Shown one piece after another: positions 1-12,000 of a DNA stretch of 64,000 nt. The notes below the pieces were generated by a model, which was given only the letters and a program-made list of their open reading frames with translations, ran no database searches and had not been told where the DNA came from. The stretch is from Symmetrospora coprosmae (lineage: Eukaryota; Basidiomycota; Cystobasidiomycetes; Symmetrosporaceae). The position numbers and the translations under genes are program-made. The stretch lies in NCBI GenBank assembly GCA_008802785.1, contig VUYT01000002.1:310001-374000 (forward strand), given 5' to 3'. Every line of letters begins with the position of its first letter. Within the stretch, counting starts at the first letter, position 1.

Positions 1-849
1 GAACTAGCCGTCCGGACTGACGTTCTCCTCGTCGACAGTCAATCTTGTCCAAGCATTTGGCCTGGCGACCGATCCGTCCGCGCGCAACCGCGGCGTCATG
101 ATTGCGCTGAATGACCGCATTGGCTCGGCCTTCTACACGACAAAGGTCTCGGCCAATCGAATGGACACTTTCCGAGCGATTGAGCAGGGCCAGCTGGGCA
201 TCTTCAACAACTACACCCCCTACTTCTTCTTTCCCCCCGCCAGGCCGACTCACTGGCAACACTTCGATGTCAGCGGGCTCAAAGAGCTGCCCAAAGTCGA
301 CAATTTCTACCTGTACACAGACGTTGACGCGAGCGACTTCGATCACTTCATTGGGAAGCCTGGATTGCAAGGAATCGGCATTGCTGGCTTTGGCGCGGTA
401 TGTCTGCGAAACCTTAGTACTATCCGACGATCGAAGTGAAGCGCTTAGATGGGCGCTCTCGACAGGCGGATGCAGCCGGATTCGCCGACAGGCTTGTCGA
501 GCTTGGAGCAAGTGGATTCCCGATTGTTCGCACTTCGGTGCACGCTGATTCGTGCGTCAATACTTTTGCATGGATGTCCCAGAGCGGTGCTGAAACCTCG
601 GCTGCACAGGTACATTGCGGCTGGTCCTCGCTTCGAGCATCATGTGGCAGCTGGGCACCTCGGACCAGCAAAGAGCAAGATCTTGCTGCAGGTCGTGCGT
701 CGTGACGTGCTCCGCTGGCTTCTGCGCTGGAACTGCGATTGCTGACATCGCTTGCAACTCCCTAGGCCATAGCAAAGTACGGCTGCGACATCACCCAGAT
801 CCGCAAGGCGTTTGGCACAGTCAGAGAGCCCAGAACGCTCACACACTAG
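1..849 (+). CDS. L-asparaginase (5'-truncated by window edge)
   Basis: Hydrolyses L-asparagine to aspartate and ammonia. The last four exons are visible: about 39-397, 466-551, 610-691 and 766-849, with all three internal junctions in phase. The encoded protein has typical asparaginase segments in order: NRGVMIALNDRIGSAFY, NNYTPYFFFPP, GLQGIGIAGFGA, GFPIVRTS and AAGHLGPAKSKILLQ, ending AIAKYGCDITQIRKAFG. The first visible exon probably begins after the acceptor CGACAG near position 38, preceded by a CTGAC branch-like site. The N-terminal half, with the catalytic threonines and any signal peptide, lies outside the window, so localisation cannot be judged. It converges on the glyoxal oxidase gene, 129 bp away. 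The family call is firm; the type (I or II) is not. Confidence 0.85.
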
Positions 850-978
850 TGACTCCGGACTCAGTGTCGACTGATGACTTAGTGACTGGCAGGCTACTTT
901 CAGAGCTTGCATTACGGCCTCATTGCGGGGCGAGGGTATCGTCTAGATTTGCGTTAGGAAGAGCTGCGGTCGAGCACC

Positions 979-3790
979 CTACCGGCGTCGAAGTACACGC
1001 TTCATGCGGTTATCTGCCACCTTGTTCTGCTTTTTCGGCTTTGGGTCTTTGGCCAGTGTCTGCGTGCTAGCGAGCATGTTGTCGATGGCCGCCTGGTCGA
1101 CGGGCGGGCTTGCTCGGTCCCCAACCATGACCTTTCTGCCCTCGCTTGGGACGCCGCTGACGAGGACGTAAAGCCATCCTGGACCTGGCGGGTAGATTTG
1201 CGGAGTGGGCGGACCGATAATGGTCAAGGTCTTGCTATCTGGCGAGAGGGCCGAGGGCTTCAGGCCGACGAGGCGCGTGTTCATGTGGACGGAGTGCGTC
1301 ACGAAGCCCAGATCGATGAGTGAGACTGTCCGGTGGGCGAAGGCGTCAGTGTGCGCACGGACTAGCCGCGCGAGAAGACCGTATTCACTCACCTTTCACA
1401 TCTTTGAGCTTGGTCCCGGACGGCAGCTCGACCGAGACCTGGAAGGGCTTCCCATAGAGCATGCGATCCGGAACCTCTGCCAATGTTGGCCGATCTTGGT
1501 GCACGTACGGAGGCGCAAGCGTCTCCACCCGGTACTCGCTACAGGGCATGTAAAGCAATACATCAGCGAAGTCATCCCCAGACGCTGTGCAGCGCCGACT
1601 GACGTAGGGAAGGACGCTGTTGTCCGGTCCAGATTGGGATTGCTTCCAGCAAGCAGGACCTCGCCAGACGGCAAGAGACTAGCGACCGAGTGATACATGC
1701 GCGCAATCTTGCTGGTGGGCATACCCTCGCTCGAGAAGGAGGATGTGGACGGGTCGTAGAGGACGGGCGTGTAGGCTGGGTTATCTGCGTTAGACTGCCC
1801 CGCCTGATCCTTGACATTGCCGTATCCCGCGACGCCGGTCTCTGCGCCGTTGACAATGAGAATCTCTGTCGCAGATGAAAGCAGAGACCCGTCAGCGCTG
1901 ATCTTGTCGATGGCTCGACGGCTAGTGCCGGCACTCACCTCCGCCTGGCAGGAGCACCAGATCCGGCATGATTCTCGCCTGCGGCATATGCTCCACCTGC
2001 CAGCCGCGCTCAATCCCCGCCCGATCGAGGACCATGCGGATGCACTGATCTGAAGCAGGCTCCTGCGAGCTGATTTCGTCCGCTGGGCGTGTGTCGTCGA
2101 CATTTGAGCCGCCGCAAATAAGGACTTCGGGCGTATAGCCATTCTCCGGCGTAAGCGGCAACAGAGCAGACCCCGCTGTCATAGGGTACGTGATTCGGAT
2201 GCCGTTCGGAATACCAGGAAGCTCTTGCTCTGTATTGTCTCGCCACGAGTAGATCATCGCGCGCCTGTTCGCAGCGACGAAGAGGCGGTCGTCAGGCAGG
2301 GCGAAGATGATCGGAAAGAGGTTCGCATTGAGCGTTTCAGCGAGGAAGGAAGAGTGGATGGGCAGGCCGTTGGACCCATGAATGGCTTTGGGCGGGAAGA
2401 ACTCGATAGACGGATTGTTTGTGGTCCTGAGCACGAGGGGACGAGCATGAGCTTCTGCAATTGTTTCCGGCGACACCAAGGAGCAAGCACACAGCCAGAC
2501 GACTCACTGATTATTGATCCAGCCGCCCTTGGTGGATCCACCCATGATGAGCGCCGAGCCATCCGAGAGTCTGGCAACGCTCGCATACCATCTTGCGCCG
2601 GCCATCCGGACCCTCTTTGGCTCTTCGAACATCGTGCATCCGTCTCCGTCCCGCTGGCACTGATCGGGCTCAAACAGGCGGACCGCCTGTAAGCCATTGA
2701 CGTCGCCGAAGTCCGCCGCGCCCGTGTGGTCGCTTGCGACTGGGTTTCCGCCGACATTGACGAGCGTGCCGTTTCCAAGCCAGCTCCCACCAGCGCAGAA
2801 CGAGTTGCTTGCCAGGTCGAGCGGGGCCGTGACGCGGTGCGAGGCAAAGTCATAGATGGCGCCCCAGGCGGGGTGCCCGTTCACGGAAAGCAGATTGTGC
2901 TCGACCTTGTCGATGACGATGGCCTGCGTATCGCTGATGACGGCGAACTGCATGGCGTTGATGCCAGTGGTACCGCGCTCGACTAGACGGGTTGCCCCAG
3001 ACCATGCGCGCCGCTCTGGTGGTGTGTTAGCGGGAGGGAGGCGGCGGACTCGCTGCATCCGCTGGCGATCCGTTGTGGTCATTCGATCCTGGCTGAGAGG
3101 TCTGGGACGAACAGCCACAGGCAAGGGTGTGCGCCTATTCTTCCTCGCTCGCGAAGCGCTTTTCTGTGCGCCTGTGCCCTGTACGACGAAAGCGTCGACG
3201 TTGAGATGGCGTCGCTGTTTTCCGTTGCCAGCATCGAGCGCTACAATCCTGATGGCGTGTTCTGCATGAGCAGAGTCGGCATTGTCGTCTTCGTCCGTAG
3301 GTGTAGGCAGCCGGTCGGTGTAGAAGAGCATCTGCTGGTGGACCTCGGTCTCCGCGTACAAGTCGACCGTCTCTGGCTTACGACCGTCGAGGGAGACGTC
3401 GGCCAGGCCGTATGTCGGACCCTTGCTGCCGTACCACTCTATACCCGTGCCAGTGAAGCGGTACTCGAGCTGTGCGCCGGGCGTGTCTGTCGTGTGAGCG
3501 CCGGGGCCAATGTAGCCGGACCCGTGCTTGACTGACCAGGCATCGGCGGGCGAGTAGGCGATGGTGGGAGAATCGTCGTCGATGCTCGTAGAGCCGAAGG
3601 GAACCCAGTAAGGGGTGAACGGCACACGATTGGACTGGGTCGTATCGCTGCCTGGAGTGACCTGGCCGTGCCAGGCGGGAGCTTCCGTGATGGTCGCACG
3701 TGTGTACGTTGTGGAAAGGAGGGATGTGAAGAAGAAGAGTGAGCGAAGGTATGCCGTGTGACGGCTGGCAGTGCGCGATGATCCCGTCAT
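979..3790 (-). CDS. Glyoxal oxidase (copper radical oxidase) with N-terminal beta-sandwich-like domain
   Basis: Secreted copper-radical oxidase (AA5_1-like) that would oxidise aldehydes to acids and release H2O2. Exons: 3790-2508, 2426-1939, 1865-1604, 1538-1393, 1325-979, about 841 aa. The start was chosen at 3790 because it gives a hydrophobic signal segment (AYLRSLFFFTSLLSTTYTRA); an upstream in-frame ATG at 3904 does not. Residues ~60-215 (IDDDSPTIAYSPADAW ... YRFTGTGIEWYGSKG ... VSLDGR) resemble the jelly-roll/galactose-binding-like domain of fungal surface proteins. The oxidase domain follows with its copper and radical residues in place: Cys ~332 (SFCAGGSW), Tyr ~402 (RWYAS), Tyr-His ~648-649 (MYHS), His ~737 (FVTHSVHMN). 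A short basic linker (RARKNRRTPLP) separates the two domains. Its 5' end faces the LAMTOR1-like gene. Confidence 0.85.
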
Positions 3791-4737
3791 GGCCAGCAGA
3801 GCGGGGATTTCCAGGGAGTTCCGATGTAAATGTGTTCCAGGGGTGAAGTGGGGCTGCAGAGACAAGGCGGAGTGTCGACGACCGCTTGGCTCAAAGATGA
3901 GCATTAGCTGCCGGGGATCACAACAGCGGCCTTGCTAGCGTCCAAGCCTTGCGTCCGGCATTTGCTGCCATCCTCGAGCTGGTTCCAGCGGCGCGAACCG
4001 AGCCCGGGAACGGCATGCCGGCTCGGGATAGGGACAAAACAGCAGCAGAGCTGCAGATACTGAGGTGAGTAGTCATGGTACCATCAGTACAGCAGTATTA
4101 CTGCTGCTTCTGCTGTGTTAGATGCGGCTGCCGACCCAATGGCTGAAGCGCCTCTCGCTCGCGTGCAACTGTCTGAACGAAGCTACGAGCAGCGGGCGAC
4201 GGCACTACTCCCATTTCATGTATGTGCGGCATTCGTACCGTACCGTAGTAGAGCACCGTCAGACGCCGTCAGATCTCCCCTCTCGCGGCCCTATCCGCGT
4301 CTGCTTCTATTCTTCGCCCCTCTTGCCCGCTGGAGCGCTGTCTCTCGTGGGGGCCCAGGCCAGTGTGCCCGCTCGAGTCAAGATAAGCCGGGAGATGGGT
4401 CGCGGGCAGATAAGAACAGGCAGTCTGGATGGATTGGGTGGCTGCACATCATTATTTCTGCTGCTGCGGCAACTGCTCCTCCGTTGCTCTCTCACGGACT
4501 GACCGAAGGAAGAGCCGCCCGCCGTCCCCTCTCCCCGACCGGCACACTGTGCCCACCTCCGTCTGGCCTCTGCCCTTCCCCCTTTCCGCCTTTGTGCCTT
4601 TGTGCCTTGGCCGCCATCGACAGATTACCGGTGCCAGCTCGGAGAGACGACGACAGCGACGACAGTCATCAGCAAGACAGCAGAACACGCACCCAAGCGG
4701 GCTCTCTCTGTAGCCATCAGCAGTAGCCAGAGACCCA
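3791..4737. other. Divergent intergenic region, glyoxal oxidase / LAMTOR1-like
   Basis: 947 bp between divergent genes, presumably holding both promoters. Several ORFs cross it in different frames, but none has protein-like composition or credible splice partners. An odd palindrome, CAGCAGTA-T-TACTGCTG, lies at 4090-4106. No RNA gene was seen. Confidence 0.5.
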
Positions 4738-5985
4738 ATGTGGGCCTTTGCCAGCTGCTGTGGCCTGCGGGGCGGCAGCCGGAAAGATGCCGCTCGGAAC
4801 GAGGTGGGCCATGGTACGCTCCTCACAGCAGGGGCACGCAGACGAGCTCACGCATCGTGCTGTCCACCAGTCCTCGCGGCCGACCGAGCGTACACCTCTG
4901 CTCGACGCAGACGACCTTCCCTTGTGAGTTGGCGGGGGACCAGTGGCCAGCAGGAGTGACGTGATGGACCGGCCTCGCTGGACGCTGACGGCCGCCTGCC
5001 CGGCTCGACACGACGCAGCGTGCCCGAAACGCCAGCAAGGGTCGTCGATGATGCCGCATTAGCTCGCTACCAAGCACGGATAGACAAGATCATCGAGGAA
5101 GCCTCAGAGTGGGTCGTCCTCCAGTCGACCTCAGCCTCAGCTGTGGCCATTCCAAGCCGGTCATCCGCATGCACTCCCATTCACTGACCCACGGACCCGT
5201 GCACCCCGCACCCTCCGCAGAAAGATTGTCAGTATCAACTCTGCAAGCAACAGTGTTCCCCCTTCAGGACACCGCCATGCCGCTTCAGCCTCGGACCACT
5301 CTGGCGGGTCGACGTCCACGAGCAGCCGGCACGCAAGCAAGGACAGCAAGCACCGGGACGGAGATGCAGACCGTAGTCGGGACATGGACAGGGACACACT
5401 CTGGCGCGCAGAGAAGAAGGAGAAGCGCGCGGATGGGTCCGTGTACTCGATGAAGAAGGTCCAGGCGAGCAAAGGTGGCAAGAAGGGCAAATCAAGGGCG
5501 TCAGACGGAGAGGCAGACGCTGCCCGCACACGGTTGGGCGGGACAGCCGAGGAGGTTGAGACTGAGCATGCCGAAGAGAATGCGGCGGCCGCCGATGACG
5601 AAGACCGGTATGGCACCGTCGCAAGCTACCGCACGGCCGCAGAGGCAGATGCCGAGGACGGGCTTAGCGATGTCGACGAGCAAAAGGGCAACGGAGCTCT
5701 CTCGCCGGAAGACGAAGACGACTCTGGGCACGAGACGCCCACGGGTCCGGCAATCAGCAGTAGGAAGCGAGTCCAGAACATCTGGCCGTCGAGCCCTGGA
5801 GGCGAAGCGCGTCGAGGGCGAAAACAGGTGAGTGTGCTCGGGACGGCGAATGGCGTCGCAAAGAGAGAAGAGACCACTCACTTTGGCTGCTCCAAAACGC
5901 GCAGCCATCAAAAGCGCAGACGGATCTCGACAAGACCCTCTCTCTGTCGCACAAGGATTTTGCGCGGCTACTCACTGAGGGGTAG
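4738..5985 (+). CDS. LAMTOR1/Meh1-like lysosomal (vacuolar) adaptor, with acidic extension
   Basis: Probable membrane anchor of a Ragulator/EGO-type complex on the vacuole. Exons: 4738-4803, 4871-4923, 5019-5108, 5221-5827, 5920-5985; about 293 aa, all junctions in phase. Evidence: an N-terminal CC pair (MWAFASCCGLR) suitable for palmitoylation, then TERTPLLDADDLP, the acidic dileucine-like block seen near the N terminus of many such adaptors. The helix LARYQARIDKIIEEASEKIV follows and resembles the LAMTOR core. There is no Gly2, so N-myristoylation is not expected. Odd: about 190 further residues follow, Ser/Lys/Asp/Glu-rich and probably disordered, ending TDLDKTLSLSHKDFARLLTEG. The call rests on short motifs; a different small palmitoylated protein is possible. 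Confidence 0.55.
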
Positions 5986-6427
5986 ACCGTGGCGGTCCGT
6001 TCGAAGCCATCAGTACGCAGCAGAGTATACGCTGCAGCAGCAGTCGACAAAGGAGCAAAATGGCAGCAGTTGTGTGATAGGTGAAAACAACGTTGTTGTA
6101 TCTTTCGAAGCTAGGTGACGCTCCGGCTCAGACAGAGCCAAGCCATGCCGTAACCCAGCTCATTCACTCCAGCGGGCCCGGCAATGCGAAGTGAGGACAT
6201 CATGTACTCGGCGATGTACCTGCTGGAACGGGCAGAGAGGGAGACACGTTTGATCTGGATGCTGTGTCATTGCCCGGCAAGACGCTGACCCCCTATCTGA
6301 TCGGCACGTCACGGCGAGCCGAGCAGGAGAGGCACACCCGAAGAAGTGTCGAGAGCAGCTCTTCTGCAAATACCGCCTCGTCCTCCCATATAGCGCATAC
6401 AGACGTTTCCTGCGTCATTTGTTACCC

Positions 6428-7420
6428 ATGTCGACCTCTGCGAGTACCAGCACAACGGCTCCTCCCGGGGCGGCGACGAGCCCGACGACAGCCGGGATGC
6501 TCAACAGCGTCATCAGTGTCAAGGACCAGGTGCTCGAAGGCGACGTCGACACGACAGAGACATCGGCGCGGTACCTCGGTCTGCTTGGTCGTATCAGGCC
6601 CGTCCTGCTCCCTGCAGCGCGCTACCTCGCCTACACCTCGTGAGTCCGGCGAGCATGAGCAGCACGGCCCGGCACCTTGGCTAGTCGCGCGTGTAATGGC
6701 GGCTGACTGTGTGGTGTGTGGGTGTGTGCGCGCCCTTCGCGATGGCCAGCGACATTGGGGAGGCTTTCCGCCCAGTCGTCAACCGCCGCCTCGTCACGGC
6801 CTCGTACGGCATCTCGGTTGCGTACGTCGTGGGAGACATCGGCTACGAAGGGTACCGCGCGACGCTGGACCGGAAAGACCGGCTGCAAGCGGGCGGGAGC
6901 GAGCAGCCCGGTGCGGGCGTTGAAGTTGGACTGCGCGTGGCACGGCGGACAGGTGGGCTGCTTCCTCCCGACGCCTCCCTCATGCTACTGCAGGGCCCGT
7001 GCTGAACCCACAATGTGACGCGGCCCCGCAGTCTTCCAAGGCCTGGCATCCATCATCCTTCCAGCGTTCACCATCCACTCGGCCGTCAAGTACTCTGCTC
7101 CTCTCTTCCTAAAGAGCTCAAACCCGCGGATAAAAGGCTGGGGTCCGACTGTGTGGGTTGATCTCGGCGCTCCGCTCGCCTGGTCTTCACCTCGTATTGA
7201 CGCTCCCATCCCACCGATCGTCTCCGCCAGCGTCGGCCTTGCCATCGTCCCCGCCCTGCCCGTGATGTTTGACCACCCAGTCGAGACGGCGACGGACACC
7301 GTCTTCGACTGGGTAGAGGAGAATTGGGTGGGATCTGCAGACGCGACACGGGCCGCGCGGCGGCACCATCATGGCGGAGCAGCACAAGAGAAGCCGACCA
7401 GCGGCAAGAGCGAGCTATGA
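6428..7420 (+). CDS. Mitochondrial fission process protein 1 (MTP18/MTFP1 family)
   Basis: Inner-membrane protein of the MTP18 family, linked in animals to mitochondrial division. Exons: 6428-6639, 6750-6952, 7032-7152, 7231-7420; about 241 aa. Conserved blocks: ARYLAYTSDIGEAFRPV, VTASYGISVAYVVGDIGYEGY, FQGLASIILPAFTIHSAVKY and GPTVVGLAIVPALPVMFDHPVE. The last intron (7153-7230) is 78 nt and has no in-frame stop, so an unspliced read would add 26 residues. Removing it restores GPTVVGLAIVPALP, which fits the family. The C-terminal tail is His/Ala/Lys-rich and variable. Its 3' end is 110 bp from that of the convergent Yfh7-like gene. Confidence 0.9.
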
Positions 7421-7530
7421 CATTCTGCAGCAGCACATCGTTGCTCAATTGTAAAAATACGTAGATACACGCTTACTGTAAAGCCGGAAGAAGCACTAGC
7501 CATCTATCGTCCCAAGGCCAGGAATTGGCG

Positions 7531-8857
7531 TCAGTGACGCGACATCTTTTCCTCTACGGCCTTTACGTATTCCATGTCCAGCACCGAGCGGACTGTGCAT
7601 GTCGGTTCGATCAGGTGCTCGCGGATGTAGTCCCCATTGAGCATGTCCGAGCCGTCAACTGCGCGATGGCAGAACACAGGCGCAGTTCAGCTCCCGTGAC
7701 TAAGGAGAGACAGGGGTATGTACCCACCTCGCCATTCAGCCGCCTCCCTGTCCGGCTCGATGCCCGTCTGCAAGTGCCTTGCTACAAGCCTGCCACGCGC
7801 AATGGCCGGCTCGCACTCGACCCATATCCGCTCATCGAGCAGCTGTGCCGCCTCCCGCCAGGGCGGGGTATCGAGGAGAACGTACAGCCCTTCTATGACG
7901 ACGATGCGGTGCCGCGGCTCGATGAGGAAGGGACCCGGCTCGGGATCCTTCTTGGCGTGGTCGAACGTTCGGAAGGCAATGCCTTGTGAGCTCTCTAGTG
8001 CGGGAGATGGCCTACGCAGAGCGCGCACGAAGGCAACGTAGTCGTCGGCATCAAAGGTGAATGCCGCGCCCTGATACGCGCGCATTCAGTGAGCCCATAG
8101 AGCGGTCAGATGGAAGTGCCTTCGCGCGACGCATGTACGTAGGCCTGCACCCACTCTTCTGCGTCGAGCCTCCGCCGGGTCCTTCCAACACCCACATCAG
8201 TCTAGCCAGCTCGGTTCTAAGCAGCGCACGTCTGAGCCTTCTTACAGGCATCTGGTCCAAGTCAGCCCGCGTTGTGTGCCAGCCGTCCAGCGAAACCGAG
8301 ATGGCAGTCCGCTGGGACGCCGCGACGAAGCCGTTACTCTTGGACCCTTCAGGCGATACGAGACCCTGCTCTTTGTTGACGTTGAAGTGCTCGGATGCGG
8401 GAAAGCCAAGGAGCTCGTTGATGAGCTCCGTTAGGGGGAAGGCAAGGGTGGACTTGCCGGAGCCCGGCACCCTGGGAAGCATCAATGCGCGTCATGAAGG
8501 GAAGGAAGATGCAAGGGTGAGTGGTAGAGATGCGGCACGGAGCGCGTAGCGTAAGGGCAGAGGAGAGGGTAGGACGAGCGGAGACAGCATTCAGCTGGGA
8601 AGATGGGCCTGCCAGAGCTACGAGTCGACTGACCCAGCTACGCCCACAAGGATGCGTTCGCCTTCTCTCAGGCTGTATGAGCAATGCCGGGTCATTCGTA
8701 GTCATGCGCGCGTCAGCATTATAGTCTTGCTGAAGGTCCGAGTCGTTCGGGACGCGGTCCGTGCGTCATCGTCCTCCAGAAGAGACCATTCGAGCAGGAA
8801 TCACCTCTTGTAGCGTTCGAAGATCCGGTGTGCGAGATCTGTGACTGCTTTCTCCAT
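7531..8857 (-). CDS. P-loop kinase of the Yfh7 / uridine kinase-like family
   Basis: Small P-loop nucleotide kinase, substrate unknown; yeast Yfh7 is the closest named relative by layout. Exons: 8857-8805, 8672-8634, 8471-8246, 8181-8155, 8070-7728, 7658-7531; about 271 aa. The N-terminal helix MEKAVTDLAHRIFERYKS leads into ERILVGVAGVPGSGKST, whose Walker A loop is split by an intron between GVAG and VPGSGKST. Then come VSLDGWHTTRADLDQMP, DPAEARRRRGAAFTFD, RIVVIEGLYVLLDTPPW and a Yfh7-like ending WRVDGSDMLNGDYI. The fourth exon is only 27 nt (DPAEARRRR). All six exons join in phase. Shares a 230-bp divergent promoter with the Byr4-like gene. Confidence 0.85.
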
Positions 8858-9087
8858 CGTGTGCTGGTCGCTGCCACGCTAGGTAGCTCGTGCGACTGCG
8901 TGGCGGACGGCTGCTGACATGTCAGAGTACCTTCTGTGGCTCCCAGCTGGAGCTGGCGGCCACTGCGCGCGTCTCGACCCTGCTCCCACCGGCACACGCA
9001 CAGACAAAAGCCATCGACGCGACCAGCATACAGACGGACAGATGGCACACTCTGCTTCTTGACAGCATATCCTCATTCCCCGCAAAC

Positions 9088-12000
9088 ATGGCATCGCACA
9101 TCCAGAAGTGGGCAGAGCACACGCACCGCACAACGACAAAGCGGGCCCGCGTGCTGCAGCCTGTCCACAGGAGGAAAGGGGGTGTGCGAGCCAGCGATGG
9201 CGACAACGACCACAGCGAGGAGGAGGAGGAGGACTTTGAGGCGGGGCTCATCATCCCTGACGATGGCCATCTGAGTCTGCACCTCAGCCGCCATTCCCGC
9301 TCAGCGTCGGGCCACGAGACGGCAATGTCAACGTCGGGCGCATCGTCGACAACCGGCAGCGGAGCCCTCCTCTTCTCGTCAGACAGCGAACAGCAGCCGC
9401 CAGAGGCAGACACAGATGCAGATGGGGACAGGAGCAGGAGCGCCAGTGTCAATGCGGGTGCCGCAGGTGGCGCGAATGAAGATGAGGACGCCGAAGATGA
9501 GCGGGGCAGCACGCTCAAGGCCAACCAGCTCCCGGCGTCATTCGCCACTCAGCTCGCTTTAGCAAAGGCTCAGGCAGCCCTTGCGAAGGTAGACGCAGCG
9601 ACAGCTGCAGGTGTCGCTGTGGCAACAGTGACGGCGTCCTCTGCAGTTCTGGCAAGCGCTGATACGCCGGGACAGGTCAGAAACCTAGGCCGAATCGTCA
9701 CAAAGACCTCCCCGCAGCAGGCCATGGACTGGGAGGAGGACATCGAAGGTCTGCGAGCAGCCAACCTGGCAGTCCGCAGACCCATCGTGAAGCAGGCGTC
9801 CTTCACAAGCCACATCAGCGACTCGGGCGATGAGGATGAAGGGGTTCCTGCTGGCAGCAGCGGCAAGTCCAAGATGGAGCAGGCGCGCTCAACCGCATAC
9901 AAGGCGCCAGTCAAAGCCGTAGACGACGATGACGACATTGAGAGCGACTTTGATCTGCCTGAAGCGGTGCAGCAGGTCAAGCTGTCCACCTCCAATCGCC
10001 GCGAACCCTCAACTGCCTCGTCGTTCTTCGCACAGGGGTCCTCGACGGCCGCTAGCAGCTTGCGGCGCCTGGATGCCAACAATAGAGGGCCGAAGTCAAG
10101 GCAGGCTTCCTCCACAGATGATGCCGAATTCTTCGACGACATCGTACTTCCTACGTATCTCGGCGGCCCAGCGGTCGCTGCTGGACCAAGCCAAGCGGGC
10201 AAATCGAGCGCAAAGATCGATCTACAAGCCTTGTTAAATTTAAAATTGCAGCGAAAGATCGAGTCACCCGCAGACAGCGGTAGTCCCTCGCTCTCGCCGC
10301 CCCGAAATCAGTTCCCGTCGCGCTCAAGCCTGGGCTCGGGCATCAGAGCTGGCACCACCGGCTCGTTGAGAAGCAGATATCGCGAGGCGCCTAGCGAGGA
10401 CTTTGAGGACGGTCTCGTCCTCGATGAACCTGCGGGCGGCCTCGGCGAAAGCACCGTGGCGCACCATGGCAGTCCTGTTCGCCGAGGTGGTTCAGGATTC
10501 CAGCCACGAGGTATTCAAGCGCAACGAACGACCTCAAGCCGTGGAGATCACCTCGCACCCCTTGGCATTCCGACCTCCAGCCGGACAGCCAGGACTTCTA
10601 CGCGATCGCGCAGCAACGATGGTACGGCTCTACCTGCCAGGCCGCGGTCACCATCAGGCCTGCCACTCTCTGGTCAGTCCTCCCAGCAGCAGCATGATCG
10701 TGCTCCTGGCCTGCGATCCCGTCCGTCCCTCTCCAATTTGTCGACGCGGAGCGCATCTCCAGCACCAGCTCCTCCTCTCGGACGGAAGAAGAGCATCCCT
10801 TTCCTGTCTGCTGCAGCCGCCGATTCTGCACGGCCTGCTTCACCCCAGATTCCCGCTCGCTACGCTCAGCCAACTCGATCTTTCCTCGCGCGTGCGCATT
10901 CGCTCGAGCCTTCCAGCTCGTATGGCTCTCTGACCGGCGTCGCGCAAGCGACCATGTCGCACCAGTCGCACATCCGCTCAACCCTCTCGGCACAGAGCGG
11001 AAGTGGGTACCGTCCGGCGTCACCGCAGGTCGTGACTGCGAATGCGACTGCCAGTGCCTTGCCCTCCTCGAGCAGTTTCTCCCGCCTGAACCAGCCAACA
11101 GCGTCATCGCGCGCCAAGAGCCGGGTCGCACAAGGGCAGGCAACTCCGACAGGTGCCGACCCTTCTGGACGTTCCTCAGCATCGCTTGGCCGGCCGCTGC
11201 CCTCTTCATACAGTCATAGCCAAGGTGCCCACGTGGGTCCTCTGCCGTTAGCCCGGGAGCTCAGGCGGCCGGTTCCGCCTCCTCGCGCACGAACCCGAAG
11301 CGGCCTCTCGCACGAGCACCTCGCAGGCTTTGGCGACGGGACGGAGCTTGACGGGTTTGACGATCTGCCCATCAATCAGGAGAAGGAGAAGCGCTTTCTT
11401 CGAGCTCCGCGACGACGCGAGAGCAGTGGCGGGACGGACATTACCACTGTCGCTGCGTCCCCAGGGACTGGCGCGGTGTTGCGAGGCGGGAGAAAGGGTG
11501 CTGTACAGCCGCAGCAGCAGAAACAGCTGCGAGAGCGCATGGAGTCCGCGCCAGACAAGCTGCAGAGCAACGCGTTGCGCAGACGTCTGGCGAACGCATC
11601 GGGCGGCTCAGCGCATAGCGAGACATCGAGCGGTGCTAGTCAGATCCAGACACTCTCGCGACGAGATACGACTGGATCATCTGCTAAGACGGCCTCGGTT
11701 GAGGCGAGGCGGCCTCGTCTACAGCTCATCAAAGGTCTGAACGCGGCGGGCTTGTCGAAAGGTAAGTGGAGCTTGGATCTCGAGGAGAAGGCCAGTCCGC
11801 TGACACTCGCGTCGCGAAATTACCCTTTCTACGATATGACAGTCAAGGGCGAGATGAAGTGGAACCCGATCCTGATGAAGTGGGAAGGGAATGAGACGTC
11901 GCTCCGCGAGTTTGACAACGTCATGGCCTCTTCTTCCAGGCCAGCCTTGATCTCACCCGTCTTTGGCCCGATGTCACCCCGTCACACGTACAGTCGCTCC

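Noticed and set aside
1539-1603. Apparent frameshift in the glyoxal oxidase gene near a GGGG run
   Set aside because: A 65-nt intron (GTCAGT ... CTGTAG on the minus strand) removes the region, restores frame and gives SFPTEYRVETLAPPYV, the expected family sequence.
4115-4726. 203-codon plus-strand ORF between divergent genes
   Set aside because: Overlaps two other long frames, composition is random-like, and it sits in a promoter region.
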